A stretch of 50,345 nt of DNA from an uncultured Porticoccus sp. (GTDB lineage Bacteria; Pseudomonadota; Gammaproteobacteria; Pseudomonadales; Porticoccaceae): the NCBI GenBank assembly GCA_905181945.1, contig CAJIZZ010000004.1:1-50345 (forward strand), read 5' to 3'. Each line of letters opens with the position of its first letter. Within the stretch, counting starts at the first letter, position 1. Shown here in pieces: positions 46,716 through 50,345 of the stretch. Under the pieces are notes generated by a model. It did not search any database. It saw nothing but the letters and a program-made list of their open reading frames with translations, and was not told the origin of the DNA. Both the position numbers and the translations under genes were made by a program.

Positions 46716-47432
46716 ATGTCTACATTACTTATTTCTGATTTACACCTATCACCTCAATGTCCGGCAGTAAGCGAGGCATTTTTTGGTTTTTTAAAAAATG
46801 AAGCCGTACACTCTAATGCGCTCTATATTCTGGGAGATTTATTTGAAACTTGGATTGGCGATGATGATCCAGAACCTTTCTCTCGCCAAGTAATTTTAGC
46901 ACTAAAAACAGTATCGGATAGCGGGGTATCTGTCTATTTCATGCAAGGCAATCGAGATTTTTTAATTGGTAAAAAATTCTCACATGACACCGGCTGCACT
47001 CTTCTTGATGATTACCATACATGCGAGCTTGAAGGCAAAAAAGTATTACTGCTTCATGGTGACACTCTCTGCACTCGCGACAAGCAATATCAGCGATACA
47101 GGCGTATAGCTAGGAGTCGTTTATTGCGCTGGGTGTTGATGCATCTACCCCTAAAAGTAAGACAGCGCATAGCGGCAAAATGGCGATCTCAAAGTATGGA
47201 GTCTAACAGCAACAAATCAGAAAATATCATGGATGTTTCGCCGCAAGAGGTTGAGCAAACCATGAAAAAATATTGTATTGATACAATAATACATGGGCAT
47301 ACACATAGGCCGAATCGACATAAGCATCTACATGGAGAAAGATTGGTCTTGGGTGACTGGGGTCAAAATGGGTGGTTTATACGCATTAAAGACAAGGGAG
47401 CAATCGATCTAGTATCTTTCAAAATAAAATAA
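46716..47432 (+). CDS. lpxH: UDP-2,3-diacylglucosamine diphosphatase LpxH
   Basis: LpxH hydrolyses UDP-2,3-diacylglucosamine to lipid X in lipid A synthesis. The 238-residue calcineurin-like phosphoesterase has the metal-site motifs SDLHLSPQCP (about 7-16), GDLFETWIGDDD (about 41-52), GNRDFLIG (about 79-86), LLHGDTL (about 112) and HGHTHRPNRH (about 196). Length is typical (E. coli 240). It is convergent with pyrD. Confidence 0.97.
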   Translation: MSTLLISDLHLSPQCPAVSEAFFGFLKNEAVHSNALYILGDLFETWIGDDDPEPFSRQVILALKTVSDSGVSVYFMQGNRDFLIGKKFSHDTGCTLLDDYHTCELEGKKVLLLHGDTLCTRDKQYQRYRRIARSRLLRWVLMHLPLKVRQRIAAKWRSQSMESNSNKSENIMDVSPQEVEQTMKKYCIDTIIHGHTHRPNRHKHLHGERLVLGDWGQNGWFIRIKDKGAIDLVSFKIK

Positions 47433-47454
47433 ATAGGCAGCTGTATTTATAGAG

Positions 47455-48459
47455 CTAATCTGAATTAATGATCTCATCAACTAAAGAAGGACCTCTGTAA
47501 ATCAACCCAGTGTATATTTGGACAAGATCTGCACCACAGTCTAGTTTTCCTTGGAAATCACTAACACTCATAACACCCCCAGAAGCTATTATAGGGAAAT
47601 TCTTTCCAGTTAGAGATCTTAAGGTAACTAAGACTTTAGATGATAGTTCTAATAAAGGTTTTCCGCTTATACCGCCCTTGCCAGAGAGGTGGTCATGAAC
47701 ATTTGAAGTATTGGTGCAGATTATTCCATCTATATTCTTTTCCAAAATGATTTCTACAAGCAACTTAAGATGAGAGCTATCTATGTTGGGAGATATTTTT
47801 AGAAATAAAGGAACATACTCATGCTCTTTCGACAACTCAATCTGTTTTAATTTTAAACTGGATATCAAATCAGAAAAGTACTCTTTATTGAAAAGATCTC
47901 TGAGGCCTTCAGTGTTTGGAGAAGAGATATTGATTGCTATATAGTCAGCATAAGGAAAGACTTTTTCCAAACATATCAAGTAGTCATCTTTTGCCTTTTC
48001 TAGAGGTGTATCAGAATTCTTGCCTATGCTAATCCCAAGAGGGATAGAAGATTTTCTTTTTGAAACATTTTCTACTAAATAATCAACTCCTTTATTATTA
48101 AAACCTAGACTATTTATCAAGGCTTCTTGAGAGCTGACCCTAAACAACCTTGGCTTTGGATTTCCCTTTTGAGGTCTTGGAGTGACAGTCCCTATCTCCA
48201 GAAAACCAAACCCCAAAGATGCCAAAGGATCAATATAGTCTCCATTCTTATCCAGCCCGGCCGCCAAACCTAGCTTATTAGCAAAAGTTATACCTTTTAA
48301 GGATGTTTTATTTAGAGTGCTTCTCTTTGGAATCTTAAACCCTACTAAATGCAGTAACTTTAGGGACCATAAACCTAAATCATGAGCAATTTCCTCTGGA
48401 AATAATCTCATCATTGAAGTGCAGAAAGTTAAAAAAAATAGTATTAGTTTCGTAAACAT
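47455..48459 (-). CDS. pyrD: Dihydroorotate dehydrogenase, class 2 (quinone)
   Basis: PyrD oxidises dihydroorotate to orotate in pyrimidine synthesis, passing electrons to the quinone pool. The 334-residue product has the N-terminal amphipathic membrane-binding region of class 2 enzymes (residues 1-40), FMN/substrate motifs GFLEIGTVTPRPQKGNPKPR and INSLGFNNKG, the catalytic loop INISSPNTEGLRDL and ASGGVMSVSDF near the end. Length matches E. coli (336). It is read opposite to lpxH. Confidence 0.97.
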   Translation of the reverse strand: MFTKLILFFLTFCTSMMRLFPEEIAHDLGLWSLKLLHLVGFKIPKRSTLNKTSLKGITFANKLGLAAGLDKNGDYIDPLASLGFGFLEIGTVTPRPQKGNPKPRLFRVSSQEALINSLGFNNKGVDYLVENVSKRKSSIPLGISIGKNSDTPLEKAKDDYLICLEKVFPYADYIAINISSPNTEGLRDLFNKEYFSDLISSLKLKQIELSKEHEYVPLFLKISPNIDSSHLKLLVEIILEKNIDGIICTNTSNVHDHLSGKGGISGKPLLELSSKVLVTLRSLTGKNFPIIASGGVMSVSDFQGKLDCGADLVQIYTGLIYRGPSLVDEIINSD

Positions 48460-48560
48460 AAAATCATTATATGTTCGCTGTCATTAGAATAATAAGAAAA
48501 GTATTAAAAATAGTTTCTTTTTTATTAAAAAATAGAGCTAAAGGTACAAGCTTATGCATT

Positions 48561-49175
48561 TCAACTTGGGCTCAATGGGTATCCAGAATGAAAATAAAAT
48601 GTATCGTCTGATGATTCAATTAATAATTGCTCCTGCTCACGAATAATTAAAACACGATCATCAAAAGATCTATCTGGAATGCTCTTCGCCAATGTCAGAT
48701 AATCTTGGAAATGCCGCCCTTCCGATTTGAGCAAAGATAAATAAAATGTTTTTAGCTCATCGTCAAGAAATGGAGCCAGTTTCGCAAACCTCTCACAAGA
48801 TCTAGCCTCAATGAATGCTCCCACTATAAGCGAGTCCATTAACCTCGCAGGTTCATGTGTTCTAATTTTTTTCCTTAATGCTGAAGCATACCTGGAAGCA
48901 TCAATATTGTAATACTCTATGCCTCGAGCCTTCATAATAGTAATTACCTGTTCAAAGTGGCGCATTTCCTCACGAACCAAGCGAGACATTTTACTGATTA
49001 GCTCGTAGTTGTCGACGTAACGGTATATCAAATTGAGGGCTGAACTCGCTGCTTTTTTTTCACAATTAGCGTGATCAATTAATAAAATTTCTTGATTATT
49101 TAGTGCTTTTGACACCCAGCTTTCTGAGGTTTCGCATGCTAAAAAACCTATGACTTCTTTTGTATATTCAGGCAT
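48561..49175 (-). CDS. miaE: tRNA 2-methylthio-N6-isopentenyladenosine hydroxylase MiaE
   Basis: MiaE hydroxylates ms2i6A37 to ms2io6A37 in tRNAs reading UNN codons. The 204-residue product has a ferritin-like four-helix di-iron layout with ligands in order: E39 (HANCEKKA), E70 and H73 (EEMRHFEQV), E123 (FIEARSCERF), and E152 and H155 (SEGRHFQDYL). This is the family's full ligand set. ATG 49175 was taken over a GTG one codon upstream. Substrate production depends on MiaA/MiaB, not in this window. Confidence 0.95.
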   Translation of the reverse strand: MPEYTKEVIGFLACETSESWVSKALNNQEILLIDHANCEKKAASSALNLIYRYVDNYELISKMSRLVREEMRHFEQVITIMKARGIEYYNIDASRYASALRKKIRTHEPARLMDSLIVGAFIEARSCERFAKLAPFLDDELKTFYLSLLKSEGRHFQDYLTLAKSIPDRSFDDRVLIIREQEQLLIESSDDTFYFHSGYPLSPS

Positions 49176-49537
49176 CACCAGACTTCATCCTCATTAAAAT
49201 ATTTTACTCAATCAAGATATAGCTGCTATTTGAGCTTAAGCGGCTATCTTATAGTAATCACTATCTTACCATTATGCCTTCAAGTAATTCGCGCACAAAA
49301 GACGTGCTGATGACAAAAATATAAACCCTTGGTTATCATCAAAAAATATAACTTTTACATGAAATTAATAATTCACCACTCCCCTTTAATAACTAATTTA
49401 TAGTAGAATAATACCCCGATACAAAAAGTGTCCAACAGAATTAAAGGGTTAGCTGCAAAAAAATTATCGGCCGCTAAAAACAGAAACATAATAAAATTGA
49501 GCTGGCTAAGCATCCATGTGAGACGAGGATTTAGATT
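49176..49537. other. Intergenic region between miaE and the acnB stub
   Basis: No ORF over 20 codons or known RNA was found in 362 bp. It is AT-rich and must hold the divergent promoters of miaE and acnB; no pair of hexamers is convincing. The last 10-15 bases (GACGAGGA) give the acnB stub's ribosome binding site. Confidence 0.6.
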
Positions 49538-49741
49538 GTGTTAGAAACATACCGTCAGCAAGTAATTGAACGCTCTACCGAAGGAGTTTCACCAAAGCTA
49601 CTTTCCCCAGAATGGACAGCAGATCTAGTAGGGTTAATCAAAAACTCTCTTGCTGGGGAAGATTCGTTCTTGCTGGGCCTCATAGCAAACCGTGTTCCTC
49701 CTGGTGTAGATGAAGCAACTTACTGTGAGAAATTTGAATGA
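49538..49741 (+). pseudogene. acnB: N-terminal stub of canonical aconitase B (67 residues)
   Basis: This 67-codon frame starts at GTG 49538 with a GAGGA ribosome binding site. Its residues 1-61 match the N-terminus of the canonical AcnB of gammaproteobacteria as I recall it (MLEEYRKHVAERAAEG..., then RVPPGVDEAAYVK), here MLETYRQQVIERSTEG and LIANRVPPGVDEATY. After DEATY the similarity stops and the frame ends CEKFE-TGA, without the expected KAGFLAAIA continuation. The TGA overlaps the ATG of the next AcnB frame as ATGA. I read it as the left end of a native acnB whose remainder was replaced. It may still be translated and coupled to the downstream gene. Confidence 0.75.
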
Positions 49742-50345
49742 GCTTATATTCAGAGTATATGGATGAAATCGCCACCCGTAAAAAGGATCTAGGATTAAAT
49801 CCAAAACCAATTGACAGCGCTGATTTGCTGGCAGAGATAATTGCCCAAATCAAAGATACCGGGAATGAGCGGCGTGAAGATTCCCTGAAGTTCTTTATTT
49901 ATAATACGCTACCAGGCACAACCAGGGCTGCTGGCGTGAAAGCACAATTTCTGAAAGAAATCATTCTGGGTGAATCTGTCGTTGCAGAGATCACAGCAGA
50001 ATTTGCCTTCGAACTGCTCTCGCACATGAAAGGCGGCCCCTCTATTGAAGTTCTGCTCAATCTTGCTCTGTCTGACGATGCAGTCGTTTCCAAACCAGCC
50101 GCTGACGTTCTGAAAACTCAGGTATTTTTGTACGAAGCCGATATCGATCGTCTGACCGCCGCTTTTAAAGCCGGCAATGCCATCGCTAAAGAGATCCTAG
50201 AGAGTTACGCACAAGCCGAGTTCTTTACCAAACTGCCTGAAATTGACGAGACCATTGAAATCGTCACTTATATTGCCGGTGAAGGCGACATCTCCACTGA
50301 TTTGTTGTCTCCAGGTAATCAAGCGCACTCACGTGCCGACCGTGA
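49738..50345 (+). CDS. acnB: Aconitate hydratase B, alternative subfamily (5' part; runs off window)
   Basis: AcnB interconverts citrate and isocitrate (and handles 2-methylisocitrate) in the TCA cycle. The 202 codons seen start MSLYSEYMDEIATRKKDLGL, then FFIYNTLPGTTRAAGVKAQF, LLSHMKGGPSIEVLLNLAL, and end IAGEGDISTDLLSPGNQAHS-RADR. These match the longer AcnB type (about 920-930 residues) I associate with Bacteroidetes and some marine gammaproteobacteria, not the E. coli type of about 865. The N-terminal HEAT-like domain is present; the swivel and Fe-S domains lie beyond the window. Its GC content is higher than its neighbours (28-29 of 60 bases per line at 50041-50160, against 21 of 60 in miaE at 48901-48960) and leucine is mostly CTG, which fits transfer or high expression. 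Confidence 0.88.
   Translation, partial: MSLYSEYMDEIATRKKDLGLNPKPIDSADLLAEIIAQIKDTGNERREDSLKFFIYNTLPGTTRAAGVKAQFLKEIILGESVVAEITAEFAFELLSHMKGGPSIEVLLNLALSDDAVVSKPAADVLKTQVFLYEADIDRLTAAFKAGNAIAKEILESYAQAEFFTKLPEIDETIEIVTYIAGEGDISTDLLSPGNQAHSRADR

Noticed and set aside
49720-49760. Simple sequencing frameshift inside one aconitase gene
   Set aside because: None of the frames after 49720 continues the canonical AcnB (KAGFLAAIA); instead a second full N-terminus of another subfamily begins, so one indel cannot join them into a normal protein.

Overview
This window is chromosomal DNA from a gammaproteobacterium, most likely a marine Pseudomonadales/Cellvibrionales-type lineage. The coding sequence looks moderately AT-rich, and gene orders match those I remember from Pseudomonas: rluB-scpB-scpA; smc-zipA-ligA; lolC-lolD-lolE near sthA and a DUF2062 gene; tig-clpP-clpX-lon-hupB-ppiD; and lpxH-ppiB-glnS-cysS-folD with tRNA-Pro/Arg/His/Leu. 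The taxonomic placement is inference from these blocks and protein types. No phage, insertion sequence, CRISPR array or defence island was seen.

Layout. 1-3032 (minus): rluB (cut by the window edge), scpB, scpA and a YciO-family gene. 3215-6835 (plus): a septation-protein-A-like membrane protein, YciI, a signal-peptide/coiled-coil/TM protein, a periplasmic cyclophilin, an unusual PdxJ and a SpoU methyltransferase. 6842-21125 (minus): ligA, zipA, smc, then a cytochrome c maturation operon ccmABCDEFG-HI with a carboxymuconolactone-decarboxylase-like gene inserted between ccmG and ccmH. A 58-residue acidic protein and an AT-rich spacer with a 9-bp inverted repeat follow, then DUF2062 (plus). 22383-35634 (minus): lolE-lolD-lolC, sthA, ppiD, hupB, lon, clpX, clpP, tig. 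35673-40800 (minus): tRNA-Leu, fadA, fadB, an LpxO-type hydroxylase, then tRNA-His, tRNA-Arg and tRNA-Pro behind one good sigma70 promoter. 40964-49175: folD (plus), cysS and glnS (minus), an EamA transporter, ppiB and lpxH (plus), pyrD and miaE (minus). 49538-50345 (plus): aconitase B.

Functionally the window holds housekeeping modules: chromosome segregation and replication (ScpAB, SMC, LigA, ZipA), cytochrome c biogenesis, lipoprotein release (LolCDE), protein quality control (Tig, ClpXP, Lon, PpiD, cyclophilins), fatty-acid beta-oxidation (FadAB), lipid A synthesis and modification (LpxH, LpxO-like), and tRNA charging or modification.

The most unusual structure is at the right edge. A 67-codon stub matching the N-terminus of canonical aconitase B, with its ribosome binding site, ends in an ATGA overlap with the start of a second AcnB of a different subfamily. 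It looks like a non-orthologous gene replacement that left the old gene's 5' end in place. Lesser oddities are the octamer repeat array and inserted gene within the ccm operon, the non-gammaproteobacterial-looking PdxJ outside its usual locus, and fadBA plus an LpxO-like gene splitting a tRNA cluster.
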